Part shown: in pieces, positions 13,316 to 19,947 of the stretch
Position numbering within the stretch: position 1 is the stretch's first letter
Layout: each line of letters begins with the position of its first letter
Virus record (IMG/VR): IMGVR_UViG_3300042458_000289
Location: 1 to 31,066 of that record
Origin: a virus
Reading direction: 5' to 3' (one strand)
Length of the DNA: 31,066 bases
The notes under the pieces: generated by a model
What the model was told of the DNA's origin: nothing
Databases searched by the model: none
Seen by the model: the letters and a program-made list of their open reading frames with translations, nothing else
Program-made: the position numbers and the translations under genes

Positions 13316-13399
13316 AGCGTGTTTTTTAAATTTATACTGCGAATATCGTAATAAGTTTCATTTCTGCAAAACTTTTTCAACTTTTTTTTCACTTTTGAA

Positions 13400-13407
13400 C
13401 AAAATTA
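13400..13407 (-). promoter_or_regulatory. Candidate -7 box of the early promoter
   Basis: Minus strand TAATTTTG fits TAnnTTTG. RNA would begin near 13395 and run ~80 nt to the ATG at 13315. No TTTG at the usual upstream distance; the palindrome 13420-13435 occupies that place instead, suggesting an activator-dependent or repressed promoter. Confidence 0.35.
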
Positions 13408-13419
13408 ATTGTGAATGCT

Positions 13420-13435
13420 ATACCCGATGGGGTAT
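13420..13435. promoter_or_regulatory. Operator-like palindrome 1
   Basis: ATACCCGATGGGGTAT, perfect 6-bp arms. Centre 13427.5. First of three sites spaced 41 bp apart. Confidence 0.6.
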
Positions 13436-13459
13436 TCATGTATGGGAAATTAACTTAAT

Positions 13460-13477
13460 TATACCCGATAGCGTATA
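13460..13477. promoter_or_regulatory. Operator-like palindrome 2
   Basis: TATACCCGATAGCGTATA, 5-bp perfect outer arms with the same TACCCGA core. Centre 13468.5, 41 bp from sites 1 and 3. Confidence 0.6.
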
Positions 13478-13500
13478 AAATAGGTATGATGTATAGAATT

Positions 13501-13518
13501 TATACCCGAAAGGATATA
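13501..13518. promoter_or_regulatory. Operator-like palindrome 3
   Basis: TATACCCGAAAGGATATA, 7-bp arms with one mismatch. Centre 13509.5. All three sites read TCGGGTAT on the minus strand. Confidence 0.6.
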
Positions 13519-13661
13519 ATAACTTGTACAAAAAAGCACATTATAATATGTATTTGGTACTTATATGACCACTTATGAATAGTATAATATACCTAAATCA
13601 CATTAAACTATTATTTGTCCAACTATACAAATGCCAATAAATCGAAATAGTGGCAAATGTT

Positions 13662-13689
13662 TGTCACAAAATAAGGGTAAATTGTGACA
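13662..13689. repeat. Inverted repeat TGTCACAA/TTGTGACA, copy 1
   Basis: Perfect 8-bp arms (13662-13669 and 13682-13689) around 12 bp that contains one AAGGGTAAA repeat. Confidence 0.65.
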
Positions 13690-13751
13690 GTTTTTGTAAT
13701 AGAAAAAGGGTAAATGTCCGATAAAATAAACAGAACAAGGGTAAATGTCCG
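13673..13751. repeat. Three direct repeats AAGGGTAAA
   Basis: AAGGGTAAA starts at 13673, 13706 and 13737 (33 and 31 bp apart, about three helical turns). The last two extend to the identical 15-mer AAGGGTAAATGTCCG. Confidence 0.7.
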
Positions 13752-13768
13752 CTAGAATGTCAATTTGC

Positions 13769-13799
13769 TTGTCACAAATACTTGCTAAATATGTGACAA
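13769..13799. repeat. Inverted repeat TTGTCACA/TGTGACAA, copy 2
   Basis: Perfect 8-bp arms (13769-13776 and 13792-13799) with a 15-bp spacer, next to the late terminator. Same half-site as copy 1. Confidence 0.65.
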
Positions 13800-13825
13800 A
13801 AAAAAGAGGTACCGTTTCCGATACC
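13798..13825 (-). terminator. Intrinsic terminator of the late operon
   Basis: Minus-strand RNA GGTATCG-GAAA-CGGTACC (7-bp stem with one G-U pair, tetraloop GAAA) followed by eight T (13805-13798) after a short TCT. It lies 31 bp past the stop of the metallophosphoesterase gene. Confidence 0.8.
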
Positions 13826-13855
13826 CCCAATTACACACGCTAATGAGTTGCTAAT

Positions 13856-14731
13856 TTACAAAGGAAATTTGATTGAATCGATACTTTTGTACATTTTTCT
13901 TATGCCTTCCTTCTTTATTTCTTTGCAGTTGATTTTCAAAATACGACCTCCCGTTGGTTTGATGGGAGCTCCACGTTCAACGTGCCATCCTTTTGAGCCA
14001 TCACCGTACTCCTCTTTGTAAGTTCCAGTGAGCATGAGGTGAATGTTTTTGTGATGGTTGACATATCCATGCTTGGGTGAATGAATCACTGTATCTCTCA
14101 CATCGTTTCGACAAGCATTCTCATGGATGTGGCCCATTGAGAAGATATCGAAGTCCTCGTATGTTTCCAATGCCCTGGTCAAGTTGATTGCTCCCTTGGT
14201 CACGATACCTCCACCACCTGAGCCATGGAAGTATTTTAATTTGGTTGTAGTGATTGAGTTGGTATCATATGCCTGGCGAAGTATCAACCATCCACCATAT
14301 CCTCCGGTCATTACGTTGCTTCCATTTTTGTAATTAAGTAGGTCAACGAATCGTTGAAGGATGTCGGTTTCTTGATACTTAATGATTGCGGTTTCATGAT
14401 TTCCGTATCCGATGACAGTAAGGATGTGAGCATATGGACTAAACCACTCAACTGCGGTTTCAACGATTGAATCCAAATACTTTGCGTTGTTGTGTTCAGG
14501 TCGGATGTCGGACTTGTTGCCTCGTTTATCACCTTTCCCTTGCATCAAACAAAAGAAGTCACCATTCACCATGACTTTGATATCATTCTCAAGGCAGTAA
14601 TCAAAATCACGTTTCAATAAATCCCAATCGCATTTTGGATTGTCCCAGTGAAGGTCGGACATCATTGCAAGTTGAACGGTTGCTCCATCAAGGTGAAGCT
14701 CGTGAATGTTTTTAGAGTGCTTTTTTAGCAT
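13856..14731 (-). CDS. Calcineurin-like metallophosphoesterase
   Basis: 291 aa from ATG at 14731; an upstream TTG at 14767 would add 12 residues, and the ATG is preferred. Full motif set: D26-x-H28 (SDLHWD), D58 in VNGDFF, N111-H112 in GNHE, H169 in YFHGSGGGG, H201-x-H203 in GHIHE. These would bind two metals and cut a phosphoester bond; the substrate is unknown (nucleic acid, nucleotide or a capped end). It is the last gene of the late operon, after the spanin (20-bp overlap) and before a terminator. An enzyme placed after lysis genes is uncommon; host-DNA processing or a DNA-repair role is possible (inference). Confidence 0.85.
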   Translation of the reverse strand: MLKKHSKNIHELHLDGATVQLAMMSDLHWDNPKCDWDLLKRDFDYCLENDIKVMVNGDFFCLMQGKGDKRGNKSDIRPEHNNAKYLDSIVETAVEWFSPYAHILTVIGYGNHETAIIKYQETDILQRFVDLLNYKNGSNVMTGGYGGWLILRQAYDTNSITTTKLKYFHGSGGGGIVTKGAINLTRALETYEDFDIFSMGHIHENACRNDVRDTVIHSPKHGYVNHHKNIHLMLTGTYKEEYGDGSKGWHVERGAPIKPTGGRILKINCKEIKKEGIRKMYKSIDSIKFPL

Positions 14732-15155
14732 ATTGGAAAAGGTATTTGGTGAATAATCCGAGTCCAAATCCTATGACAAACAACCAAATATTCGCCTTCC
14801 CCTTTTTCTCGCTCTTATATTTGGCAACTTCCACCTTTTGAATTTGGCGGATAGTATCTCTTTTCAATTTATATTCTATCTTTTTCTCCCAACGGGTGCG
14901 TGGAATATACTGCGTCTTCCACATTACAACCGTATCCTTTTGAGTGATGTATTTCTCCCACACGATTTCGTTGTTCACGATCACGGGGAATGAATCAACT
15001 GATGTGATTTGGATGGTATCGGATACCTCCTCACATTTGTATCCTTTTTTGATTGCCTTATTCAGATGGTGCTCTGCTGAACACGATACCAATAATACAC
15101 TAATGAGTATTAAGGTCTGAAGGTTTTTTGATAATCTGATAATCGATTGAGCCAT
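14712..15155 (-). CDS. Probable unimolecular spanin (lipoprotein with C-terminal membrane anchor)
   Basis: 147 aa. The N-terminus is a lipoprotein signal: hydrophobic TLILISVLLVSC with lipobox L22-V-S-C25, which would anchor the mature end in the outer membrane. Residues ~40-118 are periplasmic, beta-like then charged (TRWEKKIEYKLKRDTIRQIQ). Residues 121-140 (ANIWLFVIGFGLGLFTKYLF) form a membrane segment for the inner membrane. One protein spanning both membranes is the definition of a u-spanin, which fuses the membranes as the last lysis step. It overlaps the endolysin gene by 46 bp. A simple lipoprotein remains possible. Confidence 0.7.
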   Translation of the reverse strand: MAQSIIRLSKNLQTLILISVLLVSCSAEHHLNKAIKKGYKCEEVSDTIQITSVDSFPVIVNNEIVWEKYITQKDTVVMWKTQYIPRTRWEKKIEYKLKRDTIRQIQKVEVAKYKSEKKGKANIWLFVIGFGLGLFTKYLFQYAKKAL

Positions 15156-15673
15156 CCGTTCAAAAATTTAGCGTTTTTCCCTGTTGAAATTGCATAAAAG
15201 AATCGTTTTCTTTCGTTGATTAATTCATCAAATAATTGTGTGGGATTGATAGCATTTGCAGCGTTAATCGTTTTATTTCCGATTACCCCATCTATACTGC
15301 ACAACAATCCACAGTGATTGATTGCAACCTGTAAACTTTTACCTGCTTGTTTGGCTCCGCTTCCCCATGCCATTCCTGTAACAAATATTGCAATGTTTTG
15401 TGACGTAAATGAATCACCTTTAACACCATCCCAATATCCTTTCTTAAATATTTTAAACCAATCCGCTGAATTCATAGCAAAGAATCTTGCATTGTTTTCG
15501 GGACCATAAAAAGAAACCCACGTTTTGTATGTGATTCCTGCGTTCGTATGCCAACCACTTTTGCCATTGAATGGTGTTGGACATGGATAGGATGAAGCCG
15601 AATCATTTTTATCACGACTCAATCCACCTTCCCATTTCTTCACGAACTTAACGTACTTTTCAATCAATGTCAT
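15110..15673 (-). CDS. Endolysin: GH108 muramidase with peptidoglycan-binding C-terminus
   Basis: 187 aa. The N-terminal GH108 domain shows VKKWEGGLSRDKND, with E15 of the EGG motif as the catalytic acid, and TNAGITYKTW (43-52). The C-terminal part (~112-185: SLQVAINHCGL..SIDGVIGNKTINAAN..LINERKRFFYAI) fits the PG_binding_3 domain. It cuts the glycan strands of the cell wall. No signal peptide is seen, so export depends on the holin encoded just upstream (4-bp overlap). The length is standard for this family. Confidence 0.9.
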   Translation of the reverse strand: MTLIEKYVKFVKKWEGGLSRDKNDSASSYPCPTPFNGKSGWHTNAGITYKTWVSFYGPENNARFFAMNSADWFKIFKKGYWDGVKGDSFTSQNIAIFVTGMAWGSGAKQAGKSLQVAINHCGLLCSIDGVIGNKTINAANAINPTQLFDELINERKRFFYAISTGKNAKFLNGWLNRLSDYQKTFRP

Positions 15674-16095
15674 TTGAATTCGTCTAAGTTAGTCTTGGTC
15701 CTGGTGATAAATTTGCGAAGAGCTGCGAGTACATTCTTGCCGGTCACACTCTCATATGATTCGTTGATTGACTTTATTTCCACCATCACACAAAAGAATG
15801 CGAATACTTTGGTCATTATAAGCTCAACGGAGATGAACTGAGCGATGATATCCCCTGCGATGTACTTCTCAATCAAGAAGGTGAACATAATCGCTCCACC
15901 GTAAAGTAATGACTTGGAGATTGTGTCTGATAATCTGCGAGATTGGAACGCTTTCCATCCTCCTTTTTTCACTGATCGCCAAATGCCGAAGCAGGTATCA
16001 ATTGTGATGGCTAACATTGCTAAGTATATCATCGGCATGACCGGTGAAAGTACCGCCCAAAACGAAGCAAACAATATCAACACATTCTGCCTCAT
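15670..16095 (-). CDS. Holin (phage_holin_4-like)
   Basis: 141 aa with hydrophobic segments at about residues 5-34, 62-80 and 85-108, and a charged C-terminal tail (RKFITRTKTNLDEFK). The signature DTCFGIWRSVKKGGWKAFQS followed by RLSDTISKSLLYGGA and a later EIKSINESYE is typical of the toxin-secretion/phage lysis holin family. It forms the inner-membrane hole that lets the endolysin out and sets lysis time. It overlaps the connector gene and the endolysin gene by four bases each. Confidence 0.85.
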   Translation of the reverse strand: MRQNVLILFASFWAVLSPVMPMIYLAMLAITIDTCFGIWRSVKKGGWKAFQSRRLSDTISKSLLYGGAIMFTFLIEKYIAGDIIAQFISVELIMTKVFAFFCVMVEIKSINESYESVTGKNVLAALRKFITRTKTNLDEFK

Positions 16096-16658
16096 AATAC
16101 CAAGATTGAATTGTTATAACCGTTATCGGTTGGATATCCGCAAGTCCATGTACCGTTCATGAAGCAATTTCCAACACACATATGACAATCAATCTGAGGT
16201 CGCAAATCAGTATCACGATTCTCATGGGATGTGAAGATTGGATACAATGCTTTGTTCTTCACCAGGTACTTAATCAATCTCATTTCAAAGAATGATGCCT
16301 TCTGAGCATAGTGTTCCATGCCGAATGCAACCTCTGAACGTGATACACTCGATGAGTTGTCCCCAAATTGAGTTTGAAGTCCTTTGTTTTTCAATTGATA
16401 CGTCAATCCAAATACTGCATCCTCAGCTGAACGCCAAGCAATCACCGGTTGAATGAATGCCACCAATATTTCCTCATCGGGATCTAATGTCTGAGCATTG
16501 TACTTGGTCAATAAGTCATCATAGAATACTGTTCCAAGTATCGGCATCACTCTCAATTGTGCTTGAGTAGCAATGTATGGTGTCACATCAGTCACATCCA
16601 CATTGGCAGTGATTGGTGTGTTTGTTTTGAGATAGGTTTCAGTGATAAAATACAACAT
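16092..16658 (-). CDS. Head-tail connector/adaptor-like protein (DUF6712-like)
   Basis: 188 aa. It starts MLYFITETYLKTNTPITANV and has a helical core (YIATQAQLRVMPILGTVFYDDLLTKY.. and VAFIQPVIAWRSAEDAVFGL). The pattern resembles a Bacteroidota phage family filed as DUF6712 that lies beside portal genes and is thought to be a head-completion protein. Four cysteines near the end (CHMCVGNC, CGY) could bind metal. It is adjacent to portal, with ATG touching the portal stop. It probably closes the portal and receives the tail. Confidence 0.6.
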   Translation of the reverse strand: MLYFITETYLKTNTPITANVDVTDVTPYIATQAQLRVMPILGTVFYDDLLTKYNAQTLDPDEEILVAFIQPVIAWRSAEDAVFGLTYQLKNKGLQTQFGDNSSSVSRSEVAFGMEHYAQKASFFEMRLIKYLVKNKALYPIFTSHENRDTDLRPQIDCHMCVGNCFMNGTWTCGYPTDNGYNNSILVL

Positions 16659-17977
16659 TATGCTTGAGGTGTTTGTGGTTGATTACTTGCAATCACATCC
16701 CCTCCCTCCAATGGAGGTAACGATGCCAATGCTCTCACTTCGTTTGGTGTCATGGTATCAAGTACCTTGGTCGCAACCAATGGACTCATGGCATTCAATG
16801 CATCTTGAGTTTTGGATGCATCACCCTCCACCTCAACGATTGTTTCATTGATGATTTGGAAGTTGTTGACCATGAAATCTGCGTTGACTTTTGCAATACG
16901 AAGTATCTCATTGAAGATATCGGATACCTGCTCTCTCAATGGCATGACCACGTTCTTCTCAAATATCACATATGCTTGTTTGATGTCACTACCACTTCCA
17001 AGTGAACCCGTTGTGCGTACTCCCATCAGTATTGGATCTATTGTATGAGCAAAACAAATCTGCTCGGTATTCAATCCCGATGCTTCCTGGAATAGTTTAT
17101 CGTTTTGATTTGTTGGAATGCTTTCAATCTTCGGCAATTGGTCCTGAGAGTTAGCGAAAAAAGCGACAGCTTTGCCCGAGTTGGCTGCTCCCTTCATCTT
17201 GTCGATTGTGTTTCTCAAGACATTTTTCTCCTCTTCACTTTGTGGTCGCTTAGGGAACATCATTGCGAATGATGGGAACACACTATTCTGAATGTTTGAT
17301 TTTGCGAAGTAACTTAACTCACCGGAAAGATATGCAAAGTTCAAAGCTGATGTGTATTTTGGAAGTGGATACCAATCTTGACCTAAACACTCAACCTCAT
17401 ATACAAATAATTGGCAACGGTCTGAGCAAGTTGGATGATATCTTGGAATGTCACGCACATCGATTCTACTCGCCCAATCATCACAAATAAAATAGTTGTT
17501 AGGATTTTGTCCTCTTCTCACTTTGTCCGGTGAAACATTCTCAATGCGAGTGAGCTTCATCTTATCATCAAAGTACAATTTAAAATAAACACGATTGTGG
17601 ACAATCAATTGTTCGGTTGTTATCCGAACTGTCTTTTTTAGGTGAGATTTCTTCTCAAATGTATATAAATCAAGAAGCTCTTGAGGTGTTGAGGTCGTTG
17701 CTCTCAATTCAATCCCTCCTCCAATTACTGCATTGGTTTTATAATCCACAATGGAACCATGGAGAGGTGATGAGTATACCAATTGATTAAGGACGGAAGG
17801 AAAAAGATTGCCCTCACCAAATGGAATCCATCCACTTGTTTGATGCCTCCCATTCACATATGGAAGAGATAAATTCCCTGAGCCAATTCTTCCGAATGGT
17901 GTACTGAAGGACTGATATCCTTCCACCACTTCAGGTGATTGTTGTTTTGTTCCAATAAATCGGTCGTACCAAGCCAT
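16658..17977 (-). CDS. Portal protein
   Basis: 439 aa, typical for siphovirus portals. Recognisable parts: SSPLHGSIVDYKTNAVIGGG (about 69-88), stem and wing region with VYFKLYFDD, a proline-rich crown (FPSFAMMFPKRPQSEEEKNV) and TTGSLGSGSDIKQAYVIFEK, the conserved segment before the final helices, then PNEVRALASLPPLEGGD. Twelve copies form the vertex through which DNA enters. It follows a short structural gene with 2 bp between them and abuts the connector gene. The order in this genome is unusual: capsid genes are transcribed before it. Confidence 0.9.
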   Translation of the reverse strand: MAWYDRFIGTKQQSPEVVEGYQSFSTPFGRIGSGNLSLPYVNGRHQTSGWIPFGEGNLFPSVLNQLVYSSPLHGSIVDYKTNAVIGGGIELRATTSTPQELLDLYTFEKKSHLKKTVRITTEQLIVHNRVYFKLYFDDKMKLTRIENVSPDKVRRGQNPNNYFICDDWASRIDVRDIPRYHPTCSDRCQLFVYEVECLGQDWYPLPKYTSALNFAYLSGELSYFAKSNIQNSVFPSFAMMFPKRPQSEEEKNVLRNTIDKMKGAANSGKAVAFFANSQDQLPKIESIPTNQNDKLFQEASGLNTEQICFAHTIDPILMGVRTTGSLGSGSDIKQAYVIFEKNVVMPLREQVSDIFNEILRIAKVNADFMVNNFQIINETIVEVEGDASKTQDALNAMSPLVATKVLDTMTPNEVRALASLPPLEGGDVIASNQPQTPQA

Positions 17978-17979
17978 GT

Positions 17980-18321
17980 TTAATCGTAGATTGAGTTTTG
18001 TATTGCACCACTTACAACCATTCTGCCCTCTTCAATGACGATTCCCGTCGTGTCCTGGATAGATGTTGGTGGAATTGTTGATTCATACACTGAATATGTG
18101 TATTGTCCTTTGACCAATGTCACGTCAACCGGCTCATCCAATAGGAACATATTAAATCTTTCCTTCCAGGTGGAGATGTCAGCGGTGGTGAATAGGATTG
18201 GAGCATCGGTGACATCCATTTCATTCTCAAAAACGAACAAATAATACGGATTCGAGAGAGTGCTCACCTCAGTTAAAGTCAGCACAATGGAATTCACCTC
18301 ACCTTTATCAATGTAAATCAT
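17980..18321 (-). CDS. Structural protein of unknown role
   Basis: 113 aa starting MIYIDKGEVNSIVLTLTEVS, beta-rich (PYYLFVFENEMDVTDAPILF; VDVTLVKGQYTYSVYES). It resembles small beta-sandwich proteins that occur with portal and tail genes in Bacteroidota phages; whether it is a head decoration, neck or tail part is not clear. It begins right after the terminator behind the tail tube gene, with a TCTTAATATA element 5 nt before its ATG, so it may head a new transcription unit with the portal. Confidence 0.6.
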   Translation of the reverse strand: MIYIDKGEVNSIVLTLTEVSTLSNPYYLFVFENEMDVTDAPILFTTADISTWKERFNMFLLDEPVDVTLVKGQYTYSVYESTIPPTSIQDTTGIVIEEGRMVVSGAIQNSIYD

Positions 18322-18326
18322 ACTAT

Positions 18327-18339
18327 TATATTAAGAAAA
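18327..18339 (-). promoter_or_regulatory. TCTTAATATA pre-start element
   Basis: Minus TTTTCTTAATATA, the same 13 bases as at 20929-20941. It sits 5 nt before the ATG at 18321 and just behind the terminator 18357-18383, as expected of a promoter for the portal-lysis operon. Confidence 0.45.
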
Positions 18340-18356
18340 CCTTCAAAAATGTTTAT

Positions 18357-18383
18357 AAAAAAAGCCCACCCGAATGGATGAGC
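18357..18383 (-). terminator. Intrinsic terminator after the tail tube gene
   Basis: Minus-strand RNA GCTCATCC-ATTC-GGGTGGGC, an 8-bp stem with two G-U pairs, followed by seven T (18363-18357). It lies 20 bp past the stop of the tail tube gene. Confidence 0.8.
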
Positions 18384-18403
18384 TCTCTCTCTTTCTAAGA
18401 ATA

Positions 18404-18928
18404 TTAAGCAATCAATGCCGCGATAATAGTTGAGTCAACCTCGTATGCAAGGAAATCATTCTCCGCGATTAATGTCACTGAGTATTTCGAACCATCTGCA
18501 CGAGCAGTTCCCGAACCTTCACCAACTGCACTCAATTGTAAATATGGGAAGTACCAATATTTACCATTCGCATCTTGGATGATTGCATTCAGGTATTGTT
18601 GACCAGCACCAAGAACCTTAATCGCTTGCGACTTAGATTGGTCACGACGATGGAACATCAAGCTGATTGTTGCAGTTACATATGAGCTACCATTGACAAG
18701 GTCAATTGCTGCATCTTCGGTGTAACTTCCGGTATTTCTGCGGATTTCAAATTCAGTGTATAAATCACCACCACCAACTAAAGTGATACTATCAATGGTC
18801 CATGTATTTGGAGCTGAGTCCAAAGTGAATCCATCGATGTTATCTTGTTGGTTGATATATACCTTGAAAATCCCACCACTGTTATTGTCGCACGACTTAA
18901 CTATGGATTCTAAATTTTCACAAGCCAT
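18404..18928 (-). CDS. Major tail (tube) protein
   Basis: 174 aa, beta-rich with small residues, MACENLESIVKSCDNNSGGI at the front and GSGTARADGSKYSVTLIAEN near the end, a pattern of Bacteroidota siphovirus tube proteins. It sits directly after the capsid gene, each gene followed by its own terminator, as expected for the two most abundant virion proteins. The leader TTTAAAACAACAAAAA before ATG is A-rich with no Shine-Dalgarno site. A minor capsid or tail protein is the alternative. Confidence 0.75.
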   Translation of the reverse strand: MACENLESIVKSCDNNSGGIFKVYINQQDNIDGFTLDSAPNTWTIDSITLVGGGDLYTEFEIRRNTGSYTEDAAIDLVNGSSYVTATISLMFHRRDQSKSQAIKVLGAGQQYLNAIIQDANGKYWYFPYLQLSAVGEGSGTARADGSKYSVTLIAENDFLAYEVDSTIIAALIA

Positions 18929-18948
18929 TTTTTGTTGTTTTAAATTTT

Positions 18949-18978
18949 AAAAAATAGAGGGGAGTATTTCATCCCCTC
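18949..18978 (-). terminator. Intrinsic terminator after the major capsid gene
   Basis: Minus-strand RNA GAGGGGA, 8-nt loop, TCCCCTC: a perfect 7-bp stem, followed by TATTTTTT. Partial termination here would set the ratio of capsid to tail tube transcripts, since no separate promoter is visible in the 60-bp gap. Confidence 0.8.
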
Positions 18979-18987
18979 AAGAATATG

Positions 18988-19923
18988 TTATGCAACTGAA
19001 TTGTAGAATACAATCTCAGCACCATTCACGTGAGTGAATCCAACTTTCATGTTTGCACGAGTACGGATTACCGGCTCAGCAACTGTGTCAGCAAGATTGA
19101 TTGCACGTAATGCTTTTCCATCTCCTTCAGCATCGAATGCGTATAAAAGATTTCCACGTAACGTAGCAACAATTTTGGATGTTGTTCCCATTCCTGGACA
19201 CATTACCATTTTGATACCTAAGTATGAGAAATCCAATGCTTGAGTCAAGTTGGCTTGAGTATTCGCAGCAGCAACCGCAGCACGATAAGCAGTAGCTACC
19301 GGTGTAGATACATAGATTCTCAATTCTCCTTGGTTAGCGATAACCGCAGCAGGAATAGCAGCGTAAACCAATGCCAATTTAGCAAGTACGTTAGATGCGT
19401 TGATAGCAACCGGTGAAGCGATGTCAATCACGTTAGCTGAATCAGCAACTAATGACTTCACATAACCATCACACAATGCCAATGCATCAACCTCAGAATC
19501 CGTATCACCTAACCAACGTAATTTCTCGATGTTCTCAGCGATTGTTTTTGCCATTTCTCCCCAATAGAAATCCATGAAAGAAGCAACAGTGAAATCACCG
19601 TTAGAACCTTTAGTCATTTGCAATGAAACGAATGATTGCTCCAAAGAAAATTGACAAATTTCTGCCATCGCACTTAATCCACATACGTCGATTTCAACGG
19701 ATGAAAGGTCATCAGTGGAAGCATTCCAAGCACAGTTCTCAGCTTGTAAAACTTGACCGAAAGTTACGGTTGAAATTTTAGTTTTGTACTTTACTCCTGG
19801 AAGTGTACGGTAGTTATCAACTACTTCCTCATTCAAATACGCACGAGAATAGAATGCCTCGCTGTTTGCTTGCAATAACGCTGATGCGTCAATGTCCAAG
19901 TCGAATTTTAATTTTCTGCTCAT
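18988..19923 (-). CDS. Major capsid protein (HK97 fold)
   Basis: 311 aa. Features of HK97-like capsid proteins: an N-terminal segment rich in helix (SRKLKFDLDIDASALLQANS), E-loop-like PGVKYKTKISTVTFGQVLQA, a long spine helix around SFMDFYWGEMAKTIAENIEK, A-domain strands ELRIYVSTPVATAYR, and the end MKVGFTHVNGAEIVFYNSVA. Codon use is the most ordered of the window, as expected of a highly expressed gene, and the leader is a run of AAAAC units. Downstream of the protease/scaffold gene (24-bp gap) and upstream of the tail tube gene. Confidence 0.9.
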   Translation of the reverse strand: MSRKLKFDLDIDASALLQANSEAFYSRAYLNEEVVDNYRTLPGVKYKTKISTVTFGQVLQAENCAWNASTDDLSSVEIDVCGLSAMAEICQFSLEQSFVSLQMTKGSNGDFTVASFMDFYWGEMAKTIAENIEKLRWLGDTDSEVDALALCDGYVKSLVADSANVIDIASPVAINASNVLAKLALVYAAIPAAVIANQGELRIYVSTPVATAYRAAVAAANTQANLTQALDFSYLGIKMVMCPGMGTTSKIVATLRGNLLYAFDAEGDGKALRAINLADTVAEPVIRTRANMKVGFTHVNGAEIVFYNSVA

Positions 19924-19947
19924 TTTGTTTTGTTTTTGTTTTGTTTA

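Larger units (their letters stand above)
13316..13855. promoter_or_regulatory. Main intergenic control region (late end / early start)
   Basis: 540 bp without a convincing gene. It contains the late-operon terminator (13798-13825), two inverted repeats TTGTCACA/TGTGACAA, three AAGGGTAAA direct repeats about 32 bp apart, three palindromes exactly 41 bp apart, and a TAATTTTG box (13407-13400). Probable early promoter region and possibly origin. Confidence 0.6.

Noticed and set aside
13603-13830. 75-codon minus-strand frame in the main intergenic region
   Set aside because: It runs through the terminator, both inverted repeats and the direct repeats, has an odd cysteine- and phenylalanine-rich composition, and starts beyond the hairpin. 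More likely non-coding.
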